Shown: one piece after another, positions 34,259-43,373 of the stretch
Layout: every line of letters begins with the position of its first letter
Position numbering within the stretch: position 1 is the first letter of the stretch
Origin: Bacillota bacterium
GTDB taxonomy: Bacteria > Bacillota > Bacilli > Bacillales_A > Planococcaceae
Direction of reading: 5' to 3'
Assembly: GCA_023405135.1 (NCBI GenBank)
Contig: JAEXYZ010000108.1
Location: forward strand, 45,548 to 109,547
DNA length: 64,000 nt
Made by a program: the position numbers and the translations under genes
The notes under the pieces: model-generated
Told to the model about the DNA's origin: nothing
Databases searched by the model: none
Seen by the model: the letters and a program-made list of their open reading frames with translations, nothing else

Positions 34259-34831
34259 ATGACTTCGTTACAGCACATACAACATCAATTGTCACAATTG
34301 CTTAATGAACTAGAACAACAAGTGCAATTCCAACCAAAGCAATTATTTGTCATTGGCTGTTCAACTTCTGAAATTGCTGGGTCCAAAATTGGAACTGCTG
34401 GAGCAATGGAAGTAGCAGAAACACTTTACGGTGAATTTATACGTTTTGCCAAAAAACATAACATTTACTTAGTTTTTCAAGGCTGTGAACATATTAACCG
34501 CGCATTAACGCTGGAATATGAAGCAGCAGAAAAATATTCATTAGAACCAGTGACTGTTATTCCTGTAAAACATGCTGGAGGCTCAATGTCTGCTTACGCT
34601 TATACGCAAATGGAAAATCCAGTAGTTGTAGAGCGAGTTCGTGCCCATGGAGGAATTGACATTGGTCAAACCTTGATTGGTATGCATTTAAAGGAAGTCG
34701 CCATTCCAGTACGCACTTCGATTCGCCAAGTTGGTGAGGCAGTTGTCACAGTTGCAACAACACGACCTAAGCTTATTGGTGGCGCACGTGCAATATATGT
34801 AAGACCAAGTGAAAAAGAAAATTTATCATAA
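34259..34831 (+). CDS. ywlG: UPF0340 family protein YwlG
   Basis: 190 residues from the ATG at 34259; a GTG at 34250 overlapping the rpiB stop is an alternative. QLFVIGCSTSEIAGSKIGTAG, YLVFQGCEHINRALTLE and RVRAHGGIDIGQTLIGMHL are the conserved blocks of the family. The function is unknown; conserved Cys and His residues suggest an enzyme. It lies between rpiB and glyA as in B. subtilis. Confidence 0.9.
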   Translation: MTSLQHIQHQLSQLLNELEQQVQFQPKQLFVIGCSTSEIAGSKIGTAGAMEVAETLYGEFIRFAKKHNIYLVFQGCEHINRALTLEYEAAEKYSLEPVTVIPVKHAGGSMSAYAYTQMENPVVVERVRAHGGIDIGQTLIGMHLKEVAIPVRTSIRQVGEAVVTVATTRPKLIGGARAIYVRPSEKENLS

Positions 34832-35080
34832 AAATTCAGAGAAGTTTGATAAAATTCCATTGCGGATTTTTAGGGTGTTTAGCACAAGTACCTAGCCTCA
34901 ATAGTTCCTTAAAGTTGAAAAAAGCTTATCAAATGAGTATACAGTTCAAGAGGCTTACATTAAGTGAACGATGTTTAACTGTCATTAAGAGCGCTAAAAG
35001 GTATAGAGGGATTATTTAGGAGCTTGCGCTTTTCAAATAAATAAAAACAAACAAATGAATGATTAGGGGGATTTTTTAAA

Positions 35081-36340
35081 ATGGCATATGAAAAACTAGC
35101 ATCACAAGATAAAGCGGTACTAGAAGGAATTTTAGAAGAAAAAAAGCGTCAACAAGCAAACATCGAATTAATTGCATCTGAAAATATTGTTTCTGAAGCA
35201 GTAATGGAAGCACAAGGTTCAGTATTAACAAATAAATATGCTGAAGGGTATCCAGGTAAACGTTATTATGGTGGTTGTGAACATGTTGACGTGGTAGAAG
35301 ATATTGCACGCGATCGAGTGAAAGAAATTTTCGGTGCAGAATATGCTAATGTTCAGCCACACTCAGGTGCACAAGCAAACATGGCTGTATACTTTACAGT
35401 GCTTGAGCCAGGCGACACAGTTCTAGGTATGAACCTTTCTCATGGTGGTCACTTAACACACGGTTCACCTGTTAACTTCTCGGGAATTCAATATAAATTC
35501 GTTGAGTATGGTGTAACGAAAGATACAAACGTAATCGATTATGAAGACGTACGTGCGAAAGCATTAGAACATAAACCAAAATTAATCGTAGCTGGTGCTT
35601 CTGCATACCCACGTGAAATTGACTTTAAAAAATTCCGTGAAATCGCTGATGAAGTTGGTGCTTACTTTATGGTTGATATGGCACATATCGCTGGACTTGT
35701 GGCTGCTGGTGAACATCCTTCTCCAGTTCCATATGCACATTTTGTAACTTCAACTACTCATAAAACATTACGTGGGCCTCGTGGCGGTTTAATCTTAACT
35801 TCAGAAGAATGGGGCAAAAAGATCGATAAATCTGTATTCCCTGGAATTCAAGGTGGTCCATTAATGCACGTGATTGCTGCAAAAGCAGTTGCATTTGGTG
35901 AAGCTTTACAACCAGAATTCAAACAATATGCAAAACAAATTAAAGCAAACGCGAAAGTTTTAGCTGAAACTTTAATTTCTGAAGGCTTAGAGTTAGTTTC
36001 GGGCGGTACAGATAACCACCTATTATTAGTAAACGTAAAATCTGTTGGTTTAACAGGTAAAGTAGCTGAGCATTTACTTGATGAAGTAGGCATCACTGCT
36101 AACAAAAACACGATTCCTTATGATGAAGAAAAACCATTCGTTACTTCTGGTGTTCGTCTTGGTACTGCTGCAGTAACAAGCCGTGGTTTTAAAGAAGAAG
36201 ACTTAAAAGAAGTAGGTTTAATCATCGCAAAACTTCTTAAAAATCCAGAAGATGAAGCAGTTAAAAAAGAAGCTGCTGATCGTGTAAAAGTTTTAACAGA
36301 TAAATACCCTATCTACGAAGAATTAGTAACAAATATTTAA
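35081..36340 (+). CDS. glyA: Serine hydroxymethyltransferase
   Basis: 419 residues. A PLP enzyme that turns serine and tetrahydrofolate into glycine and 5,10-methylene-THF. ELIASENIVSEAV opens the protein; the PLP lysine is in TSTTHKTLRGPRGG. The ATG at 35081 follows GGGGG. The 250 bases upstream hold an imperfect AAGAGCGC/GCGCTTTT inverted repeat (about 34988-35036) and no clear PurR box. A terminator follows. Confidence 0.97.
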   Translation: MAYEKLASQDKAVLEGILEEKKRQQANIELIASENIVSEAVMEAQGSVLTNKYAEGYPGKRYYGGCEHVDVVEDIARDRVKEIFGAEYANVQPHSGAQANMAVYFTVLEPGDTVLGMNLSHGGHLTHGSPVNFSGIQYKFVEYGVTKDTNVIDYEDVRAKALEHKPKLIVAGASAYPREIDFKKFREIADEVGAYFMVDMAHIAGLVAAGEHPSPVPYAHFVTSTTHKTLRGPRGGLILTSEEWGKKIDKSVFPGIQGGPLMHVIAAKAVAFGEALQPEFKQYAKQIKANAKVLAETLISEGLELVSGGTDNHLLLVNVKSVGLTGKVAEHLLDEVGITANKNTIPYDEEKPFVTSGVRLGTAAVTSRGFKEEDLKEVGLIIAKLLKNPEDEAVKKEAADRVKVLTDKYPIYEELVTNI

Positions 36341-36353
36341 TTTAGTATCAAAT

Positions 36354-36386
36354 CCTCATCCAATTTTACCGGGTGAGGGTTTTTTC
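36354..36386 (+). terminator. Terminator of glyA
   Basis: CCTCATCC (36354-36361) pairs with GGGTGAGG (36371-36378), followed by six Ts. Confidence 0.85.
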
Positions 36387-36582
36387 ATCTTCGAATGTAC
36401 GATCACAAGTTTGTGATAAAATACAAATTAACTTTAAGAAACTTCTATTAATACATTCGACATAATGTTTTATGTTATGACTTTTTTTGATATACTAGGC
36501 TAGATAAAGTGAAACTTCATTTAGTTGGAGTAATACGCACTAAATGGTAGACACGATAAGATATAGTTAGGAGCGAACCACA

Positions 36583-37212
36583 TTGAGCAAAGTATATGTA
36601 TTTGACCACCCATTAATTCAGCATAAGCTAACGTATATTCGTGATAAAAACACAGGAACAAAAGAATTTCGTGAACTTGTTGATGAAGTAGCAACATTAA
36701 TGGCATTTGAAATTACTCGTGATATGCCGGTAGAGGAAATCGAAATCGAAACGCCTGTGACAACAGCAAAAACAAAAGTACTTTCAGGTAAGAAAATTGC
36801 AATAGTTCCAATTTTACGCGCGGGTATTGGAATGGTAGATGGTGTTTTAAAACTAATTCCAGCTGCAAAAGTTGGCCATATTGGATTATACCGTGATCCA
36901 GAAACACTTAAACCAGTCGAATATTATGCAAAACTTCCTGCAGATGTTGAGGAACGTGACTTTATCATTGTTGACCCAATGCTTGCAACAGGTGGTTCAG
37001 CTGTAGAAGCAATTAATTCATTAAAAACGCGCGGAGCTAAAAACATTAAGTTTATGTGTTTAATTGCCGCTCCAGAAGGGGTTAAAGCAATTCAAGATGA
37101 GCATCCTGATGTAGATATTTATATTGCAGCCCTTGATGAAAAATTAAACGACCATGGCTATATCGTTCCAGGCTTAGGCGATGCAGGGGATCGTTTATTC
37201 GGAACAAAATAA
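36583..37212 (+). CDS. upp: Uracil phosphoribosyltransferase
   Basis: 209 residues from a TTG start at 36583, with TAGGAGCG upstream. It makes UMP from uracil and PRPP. The PRPP loop is IIVDPMLATGGSAVEA, and the uracil-binding C terminus has YIVPGLGDAGDR. A tandem array begins four bases after the stop. Position after glyA matches B. subtilis. Confidence 0.97.
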   Translation: MSKVYVFDHPLIQHKLTYIRDKNTGTKEFRELVDEVATLMAFEITRDMPVEEIEIETPVTTAKTKVLSGKKIAIVPILRAGIGMVDGVLKLIPAAKVGHIGLYRDPETLKPVEYYAKLPADVEERDFIIVDPMLATGGSAVEAINSLKTRGAKNIKFMCLIAAPEGVKAIQDEHPDVDIYIAALDEKLNDHGYIVPGLGDAGDRLFGTK

Positions 37213-37216
37213 TTAG

Positions 37217-37321
37217 TTGGCGGGAATTTTCATGAATTTGTCGGGAATAAAGCTAACGTTGTCGGGATTATCATAAATTTTGTCGGGAATAAACCCAAAC
37301 TTGTCGGGATTACTCAAAGCT
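37217..37321. repeat. Intergenic tandem array C (21-bp unit)
   Basis: Five units of exactly 21 bp start at 37217, 37238, 37259, 37280 and 37301. The head TTGTCGGGAATAA or TTGTCGGGATTAT is nearly constant; the last 7-8 bases vary. It begins four bases after the upp stop and precedes the hairpin at 37381. Confidence 0.92.
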
Positions 37322-37380
37322 GTGAGGATCCTGATAGTTCAAAAAGCTAACTACCAAATCAATAATATCAACTTAAAATT

Positions 37381-37417
37381 GCGTCCTTCTTCAAAGAAGG
37401 GCGCTTCAATCTTATTT
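37381..37417 (+). terminator. Probable terminator downstream of upp and array C
   Basis: GCGTCCTTCTT pairs with AAGAAGGGCGC (37381-37404) around CA; the tail TTCAATCTTATTTT is T-rich. Confidence 0.65.
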
Positions 37418-37481
37418 TAAATAAAACAGGTTATTCAAATACATATTGAAAAACCTAATTAATAAAGGACGGTGCAAAACA

Positions 37482-38603
37482 TTGAGTAGAAAGTGGAAAG
37501 TAATGACCATATTTGGAACGAGACCCGAAGCAATCAAAATGGCTCCCCTCGTATTAGAACTACAAAAACATCCAGACAAAATCGAATCAATCGTAACTGT
37601 AACGGCCCAACATCGCCAAATGCTAGACCAAGTACTAGAAACATTTAATATCCAACCAGATTACGATTTAAATATTATGAAAGACCGTCAAACATTAATT
37701 GATGTAACGACAAATGCCCTTCATGGTCTAGATGGTGTAATGAAAGATGCAAAACCTGATATCGTATTAGTCCATGGGGATACTACAACTACTTTTGTTG
37801 GAAGTCTAGCAGCATTTTACAATCAAATTGCTATTGGACATGTTGAAGCAGGACTTCGCACTGGCAACAAATATTCTCCATATCCTGAAGAAATGAATAG
37901 ACAATTAACAGGTGTAATGGCAGATTTACATTTTGCTCCAACTGAAAACTCGAAAGAAAACTTGATAAAAGAAAATAAAAATGAGCAAGCAATCTACGTT
38001 ACAGGAAATACAGCAATCGATGCATTAAAAACAACTGTTCGTGAAAACTATCATCATCCTGTTTTAGAAAAAATCGGCGACGATCGAATGATTTTATTAA
38101 CTGCACATCGTAGAGAAAATCTAGGACAACCAATGCGAAATATGTTCCGTGCGATTAAACGTCTGCTAGCTGAACATGATGACGTACAAGTAATCTATCC
38201 TGTGCATTTAAACCCTGCTGTTCGAGAAGTAGCCGACGAAATTCTTGGAAATGATCCGCGCATTCACTTAATTGAACCGTTAGAAGTATTTGACTTCCAT
38301 AACTTTGCGGCTCGTTCTTACATGATTTTAACTGATTCTGGCGGTATACAAGAAGAAGCGCCTTCACTTGGGAAGCCAGTACTTGTGTTACGTGATACAA
38401 CAGAACGTCCTGAAGGGATTGCAGCAGGTACATTAAAACTAGCAGGTACTGAAGAAGAAACAATCTACTATCTTGCAAAAGAGCTATTAGAAGATGCAAC
38501 TGCATATGAAAAAATGGCTCATGCCTCAAATCCGTACGGTGATGGTGAAGCATCTCGTCGAATTGTAGAAGCTCTGATTAGTTTCTTGGAAAAAAGTGAA
38601 TAA
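37482..38603 (+). CDS. mnaA: UDP-N-acetylglucosamine 2-epimerase (non-hydrolysing)
   Basis: 373 residues from the TTG at 37482, with AAAGGA upstream; the longer frame has no ribosome site. It interconverts UDP-GlcNAc and UDP-ManNAc for wall teichoic acid linkage units. MTIFGTRPEAIKMAPL, VHGDTTTTFVGSLAAF, GHVEAGLRTG and LTDSGGIQEEAPSLGKPVLV are the family blocks. It stands just before the ATP synthase operon, as in B. subtilis (yvyH is elsewhere, but several Bacillales have mnaA here). Confidence 0.94.
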   Translation: MSRKWKVMTIFGTRPEAIKMAPLVLELQKHPDKIESIVTVTAQHRQMLDQVLETFNIQPDYDLNIMKDRQTLIDVTTNALHGLDGVMKDAKPDIVLVHGDTTTTFVGSLAAFYNQIAIGHVEAGLRTGNKYSPYPEEMNRQLTGVMADLHFAPTENSKENLIKENKNEQAIYVTGNTAIDALKTTVRENYHHPVLEKIGDDRMILLTAHRRENLGQPMRNMFRAIKRLLAEHDDVQVIYPVHLNPAVREVADEILGNDPRIHLIEPLEVFDFHNFAARSYMILTDSGGIQEEAPSLGKPVLVLRDTTERPEGIAAGTLKLAGTEEETIYYLAKELLEDATAYEKMAHASNPYGDGEASRRIVEALISFLEKSE

Positions 38604-38780
38604 TATGTGAAGTCGATTTTTTAGAAAAAAACTTCAAAAAAAACTTAAAAATTCGGGATTTCGAAAATGTAGTTACTAATCTGTAAAATATGTCCCATTT
38701 AATTATTTCAAAACTACCACACAAATTTGTCAACAATTTGACAATATTTCATCAGTTGTGAAGTTTTTCACCTGAACTGA

Positions 38781-38809
38781 TTGACATCAATTTACCCCTA
38801 TTGTATGCT
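38781..38809 (+). promoter_or_regulatory. Promoter of the ATP synthase operon
   Basis: A consensus -35 TTGACA (38781-38786) is followed after 17 bases by TATGCT (38804-38809). It gives a ~300-base leader before atpI. The leader holds a GTTTCG/CGAAAC hairpin (about 38831-38860) and an ATTGACA/TGTCAAT inverted repeat (about 38886-38914). The rest of the 38604-39123 gap shows nothing else. Confidence 0.75.
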
Positions 38810-39123
38810 TACAAAGGGTAAGAATGATAAGGGTTTCGAGTCTACATTTGACCCCGAAACGCTTGTTATATCAAGTTTCTACTAGATTGACAGTTGAAAC
38901 TAAATAATTGTCAATTTGCAACGTTCTCAGGCGTCTGAATACTAAATGTTTACAGTGGTGAAAATACTGGAAAGTCATAAATTCTTATACAAAAAAGAGT
39001 TTTTTACTATTTTTTCTTTTTTCGACAATTATTGAAACCGCTTGTAACGTTTGCTACGCTTGATTCCTATAAGTAGGACGATTGAACATTTTACTCGAAA
39101 AAGATTTGGGAGATAATTTACCA

Positions 39124-39507
39124 ATGCTAGATTTGCATCACATTTATGCTATGCAGAAGAAAGCGTTATTTTTTTTGCTTGCTCTTTGTGCATTAGGATG
39201 GGTTTTTACTTCATACTCTACAGTTTTTGCTGGAATAGCTGTTGGTGCTTGCTTTGGTACTTATAACTTTTGGATTCTTGTTCGAAGAATGGACAAGTTT
39301 GATCGTTCCATAAGTGAGGGAAGAAAAGTAGTATCACTAGGTTCGGCTTTGCGCTTTGGATCAGGTATTGCAGCAGTCGCTATCGCCATTACGTTGCCAC
39401 AATATTTCCACACAATTAGCACAGTGATAGGGCTAATGATTCCATACGTATTCCTTATAATAGGAACAATCGTATATCTCGTTAGAAACAATGAAGGTAA
39501 CAAATGA
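39124..39507 (+). CDS. atpI: ATP synthase protein I
   Basis: 127 residues from the ATG at 39124; GGGAG lies upstream. An earlier in-frame TTG at 39082 is less likely. Four membrane helices are predicted. AtpI helps assemble the c-ring and may assist magnesium uptake; it is not essential for the enzyme. First gene of the operon. The C terminus runs to within 20 bases of atpB. Confidence 0.85.
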   Translation: MLDLHHIYAMQKKALFFLLALCALGWVFTSYSTVFAGIAVGACFGTYNFWILVRRMDKFDRSISEGRKVVSLGSALRFGSGIAAVAIAITLPQYFHTISTVIGLMIPYVFLIIGTIVYLVRNNEGNK

Positions 39508-39526
39508 AAGTGAGGTGAATGCAATA

Positions 39527-40240
39527 ATGAATCATGGAGCTCCGTTGCTAACGATAGGATTCTTAACTTTCAACTTATCAACAGTTCTTATGCTAGTAAT
39601 TACAGCAATCATTGTGTTTTTAATCGCATTTATTGCAACACGCAATTTAAAGCTAAAACCAACTGGCATGCAAAACTTTATGGAATGGGTTATGGATTTC
39701 GTAAAAGGAATCATCCAAAGCAACATGGACTGGAAAACAGGTGGTCGATTCCACATTTTAGGGATTACCTTAATTATGTTTATCGCCGTTGCGAACTTGC
39801 TCGGTTTACCATTCTCAGGGATTGTAATCCATCACGAGTTATGGTGGAAATCACCTACAGCTGATCCAACTGTTACTTTGACATTAGCAGCAATGGTAAT
39901 GGTATTAGCTACTTATTATGGTATTAAACTACGTGGTGCTAAGCATTACTTCGGTACATTCTTCCAACCAATGTCATTCATGTTTCCATTAAAAATCGTA
40001 GAGGAGTTTGCCAACACATTAACGTTAGGTCTACGTCTTTACGGGAACATTTATGCAGGTGAAATTTTATTAGGCTTACTTGCAGCTCTTGCAGGTTCAG
40101 GCTTCCTAGGCTTCTTGGGTGGTATTATCCCAATGATGGCATGGCAAGGATTCTCAATCTTCGTTGGCTTTATCCAAGCCTTTATCTTCACAATGTTAAC
40201 AATGGTTTACTTGTCTCACAAAGTGAGTGAGGACCATTAA
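39527..40240 (+). CDS. atpB: ATP synthase F0 subunit a
   Basis: 237 residues from the ATG at 39527, behind GAGGTG. It forms the proton half-channels of F0. The essential Arg is in LTLGLRLYGNIYAGE. Five or six membrane helices are visible. The longer frame from 39491 overlaps atpI and is not used. Confidence 0.96.
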   Translation: MNHGAPLLTIGFLTFNLSTVLMLVITAIIVFLIAFIATRNLKLKPTGMQNFMEWVMDFVKGIIQSNMDWKTGGRFHILGITLIMFIAVANLLGLPFSGIVIHHELWWKSPTADPTVTLTLAAMVMVLATYYGIKLRGAKHYFGTFFQPMSFMFPLKIVEEFANTLTLGLRLYGNIYAGEILLGLLAALAGSGFLGFLGGIIPMMAWQGFSIFVGFIQAFIFTMLTMVYLSHKVSEDH

Positions 40241-40315
40241 TATAAAGCCTTTAGTGTATTACATTAGATGCTTAAAAAATAAAAATATTAAACAATTCCA
40301 AGGAGGAAATTTTCA

Positions 40316-40528
40316 ATGGGTTTATTAGCAGCAGCAATCGCAATCGGTTTAGGTGCACTTGGTGCAGGTATTGGTAACGGTCTTATCGTATCACGTACAG
40401 TAGAAGGTATCGCTCGTCAACCAGAAGCGCGTGGCGTTCTTCAAACTACTATGTTCATCGGGGTAGCATTAGTTGAGGCCCTTCCGATCATCGCAGTAGT
40501 AGTAGCATTCATCGTAATGAACCGATAA
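40316..40528 (+). CDS. atpE: ATP synthase F0 subunit c
   Basis: 70 residues, two membrane helices joined by the polar loop ARQPEARG. Glu54 (GVALVEALPII) is the ion-carrying carboxylate of the ring. AAGGAGG before the ATG is the strongest ribosome site in the operon, fitting the need for many copies per complex. A hairpin follows that may cut downstream transcription. Confidence 0.97.
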   Translation: MGLLAAAIAIGLGALGAGIGNGLIVSRTVEGIARQPEARGVLQTTMFIGVALVEALPIIAVVVAFIVMNR

Positions 40529-40541
40529 TTATCAAATAGAT

Positions 40542-40585
40542 GTGGCGAAGAATTTTCCACAAGAAGAAGCTTCGCCATTCCTTTT
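40542..40585 (+). terminator. Attenuator-like hairpin between atpE and atpF
   Basis: TGGCGAAG (40542-40549) pairs with CTTCGCCA (40569-40576), followed by TTCCTTTTG. It starts 14 bases after the atpE stop, inside the operon. Confidence 0.6.
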
Positions 40586-40625
40586 GTATAAGTATTGGTA
40601 ACAATTATTAAAGCGTTTTTTAAAC

Positions 40626-40654
40626 TTGACAGTTAAAGAAGTACATTATAGATA
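40626..40654 (+). promoter_or_regulatory. Possible internal promoter before atpF
   Basis: TTGACA (40626-40631), a 17-bp spacer and TAGATA (40649-40654), with TATAGA overlapping. It lies about 70 bases before the atpF start. Confidence 0.5.
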
Positions 40655-40723
40655 AAGAAAGCTTTTGCATAATCGCAACAAGCTAGATTATTCTTGAAAG
40701 CTCTTGAAGGGAGTGAAACAATC

Positions 40724-41248
40724 GTGAATTTTGATTACCTAATTCTAGGTGCTGCTGAAGAGCAACTATTCAACAGTGGAGATGTTCTTGCAACTCTTGT
40801 TGTATTCATTATTTTAATGATCCTTTTAAAGAAATTTGCTTGGGGTCCATTAATGGGCGTTATGCAACAACGTGAAGAATTAGTTGCTAGCGAAATCGAA
40901 GCAGCTGAAAACGCTCGCAAAGAATCAGCGAAATTACTAGAAGAACAAAAAAGCCTTTTAAAAGAAGCACGTACAGAAGCACAAACAATTATTGAAAGTG
41001 CTAAAAAACAAGGCGAAGCTCAACGTGATGAAATTATCACTGCGGCTCGTACAGAAGCAAATCGCTTAAAAGAATCTGCTGTTCGTGAAATCGAAACAGA
41101 GAAAGAAAAAGCTATCGCTGCAGTTCGTGAAGAAGTCGTTTCACTATCAGTTCTTGCTGCATCTAAAGTTCTTGGAAAAGAAATTTCTGAAGAGGACAAT
41201 AGCGCATTAATTAAAGAAACGATTGCGAAGGCAGGCGAAGCGAAATGA
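40724..41248 (+). CDS. atpF: ATP synthase F0 subunit b
   Basis: 174 residues from the GTG at 40724; AGGGAGTG lies ten bases before. One N-terminal membrane helix (VLATLVVFIILMILLKKFAW) is followed by a long charged coiled coil, the peripheral stalk. The last four bases overlap atpH as ATGA. Confidence 0.95.
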   Translation: MNFDYLILGAAEEQLFNSGDVLATLVVFIILMILLKKFAWGPLMGVMQQREELVASEIEAAENARKESAKLLEEQKSLLKEARTEAQTIIESAKKQGEAQRDEIITAARTEANRLKESAVREIETEKEKAIAAVREEVVSLSVLAASKVLGKEISEEDNSALIKETIAKAGEAK

Positions 41249-41781
41249 GTAAGTCTACTGTAGCTAAGCGTTATGCTGACGCATTGTTTCAATTAGCTCA
41301 AGAGAAAAATGTTGTTGCAGAAGTCAACAATGATCTTGAAGAGTTAGTAAAAGTAATTGAAACTACACCTGAGTTACTTTCATTACTTTCTTCTCCAAAG
41401 TTCTCAATTGAACGTAAAAAGCAAATCGTAGCTGAAGTTTTTGCTGAAGCAAATCCAATGGTAGTTAACACTCTTGAACTTCTTATTGATAAGAAGCGTG
41501 TGAACGAAGTTGGTAACTTAGCAGAAGAATTTAAAGTACTGGCTGCACAAGCACAAGGTTTTGCAGATAGTACAGTTTTCTCTACTCGTGAACTTACTGA
41601 AAGTGAAAAAGAAGAAATTTCTTCTGTTTTCGGTAAATTAGTTGGTAAAGAAAAATTAAGTATTACAAATGTAATCGACCCATCTCTACTTGGTGGCGTT
41701 CGAGTTCAAATCGGTAACTACATTTTTGATAACACTGTAGCTAACAAGCTAGAGGGTCTAAAACGTACGTTAGTTGGTTAA
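41245..41781 (+). CDS. atpH: ATP synthase F1 subunit delta
   Basis: 178 residues; STVAKRYADALFQLA is the N-terminal family signature. It joins the b stalk to the top of the alpha3beta3 head. Start overlaps the atpF stop. Confidence 0.96.
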   Translation: MSKSTVAKRYADALFQLAQEKNVVAEVNNDLEELVKVIETTPELLSLLSSPKFSIERKKQIVAEVFAEANPMVVNTLELLIDKKRVNEVGNLAEEFKVLAAQAQGFADSTVFSTRELTESEKEEISSVFGKLVGKEKLSITNVIDPSLLGGVRVQIGNYIFDNTVANKLEGLKRTLVG

Positions 41782-41809
41782 ATAAATAGAAATGTGAGAG
41801 GTGACATTC

Positions 41810-43318
41810 ATGGGCATCAAAGCTGAAGAAATCAGCGTGCTGATAAAAAAGCAGATTGAAAACTACCAATCTGAATTAGAAGTAAGCGAAGTTGGTACTG
41901 TAATCACAGTTGGTGACGGTATCGCTCGTGCTCATGGCCTCGACAATGTCATGGCTGGAGAATTATTAGAGTTCTCAAACGGTGTTATGGGTATGGCACA
42001 AAACCTAGAAGAAGGTAACGTTGGTATCATTATTTTAGGACCATACTTAGACATTAAAGAAGGCGATGAAGTACGTCGAACTGGCCGTATTATGGAAGTA
42101 CCAGTTGGTGAAGAACTAATTGGTCGCGTTGTAAACCCACTAGGTCAACCGGTGGATGGACAAGGCCCAATCAACACTACTAAATCTCGTCCAATCGAAA
42201 GTCCAGCTTTCGGTGTAATGGCTCGTAAATCAGTTCATGAACCATTACAAACAGGTATTAAAGCGATTGACGCTCTTGTACCAATCGGTCGTGGTCAACG
42301 TGAGTTAATCATCGGAGACCGTCAAGTTGGTAAAACTTCGATTGCTATCGATACAATCCTTAACCAAGCTGACCAAGACATGATCTGTATCTATGTTGCG
42401 ATTGGTCAAAAAGAATCTACAGTACGTGGCGTAGTTGAAACACTTCGTAAACACGGTGCATTAGATTACTCAATCGTTGTAACTGCATCTGCATCTCAAC
42501 CAGCTCCATTACTATACTTAGCTCCTTATGCTGGTGTATCTATGGCTGAAGAGTTCATGTTACAAGGTAAACACGTATTAATCGTATATGATGATTTATC
42601 AAAACAAGCTGCAGCTTACCGTGAACTTTCATTATTATTACGTCGTCCTCCAGGTCGTGAAGCTTACCCTGGTGACGTATTCTACTTACACAGCCGTCTA
42701 TTAGAACGTGCTGCAAAATTAAACGAAACATATAAAAATGGTTCGATTACAGCTCTTCCATTCGTTGAGACTCAAGCTGGGGATATCTCTGCATACATCC
42801 CAACAAACGTTATCTCAATCACAGATGGACAAATTTTCTTACAATCTAACTTATTCCACTCAGGTGTACGTCCAGCGATCAACGCCGGTCTTTCTGTATC
42901 ACGTGTAGGTGGTTCTGCGCAAATTAAAGCGATGAAAAAAGTTGCTGGTACACTTCGTCTTGACTTAGCTGCTTACCGTGAACTTGAATCATTCGCACAA
43001 TTTGGTTCAGATTTAGATAAAGCAACTCTTGCTAAGTTAGAGCGTGGTAAACGTACGGTTGAAGTTCTTAAACAAGACCTTAACAAACCAATTAAAGTTG
43101 AAAAACAAGTTACAATTCTTTACGCTTTAACTCGTGGTTTCCTAGATGATATTCCTGTTCAAGATATCACTCGTTTCGAAGCTGAATTATACAGCTGGTT
43201 AGATGTAAACCACACAAACGTTTTAGATCATATTCGCACTACAAAAGAACTTCCATCTGATGAAGAAATGGCAGCAGCTCTTAACGAATTCAAAAAGACT
43301 TTTGTTAAATCAGAGTAA
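41810..43318 (+). CDS. atpA: ATP synthase F1 subunit alpha
   Basis: 502 residues from the ATG at 41810, after GAGAGGTG. The P-loop is GDRQVGKTSIAID; the arginine finger lies in the SVSRVGGSAQ segment. It forms the non-catalytic nucleotide sites of the hexamer. Length and motifs are standard. Confidence 0.98.
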   Translation: MGIKAEEISVLIKKQIENYQSELEVSEVGTVITVGDGIARAHGLDNVMAGELLEFSNGVMGMAQNLEEGNVGIIILGPYLDIKEGDEVRRTGRIMEVPVGEELIGRVVNPLGQPVDGQGPINTTKSRPIESPAFGVMARKSVHEPLQTGIKAIDALVPIGRGQRELIIGDRQVGKTSIAIDTILNQADQDMICIYVAIGQKESTVRGVVETLRKHGALDYSIVVTASASQPAPLLYLAPYAGVSMAEEFMLQGKHVLIVYDDLSKQAAAYRELSLLLRRPPGREAYPGDVFYLHSRLLERAAKLNETYKNGSITALPFVETQAGDISAYIPTNVISITDGQIFLQSNLFHSGVRPAINAGLSVSRVGGSAQIKAMKKVAGTLRLDLAAYRELESFAQFGSDLDKATLAKLERGKRTVEVLKQDLNKPIKVEKQVTILYALTRGFLDDIPVQDITRFEAELYSWLDVNHTNVLDHIRTTKELPSDEEMAAALNEFKKTFVKSE

Positions 43319-43373
43319 GTTCCAACTTAACAATGTGTTTTGTGATTAAAAACGAAAAGGTGGTGAAATACCA

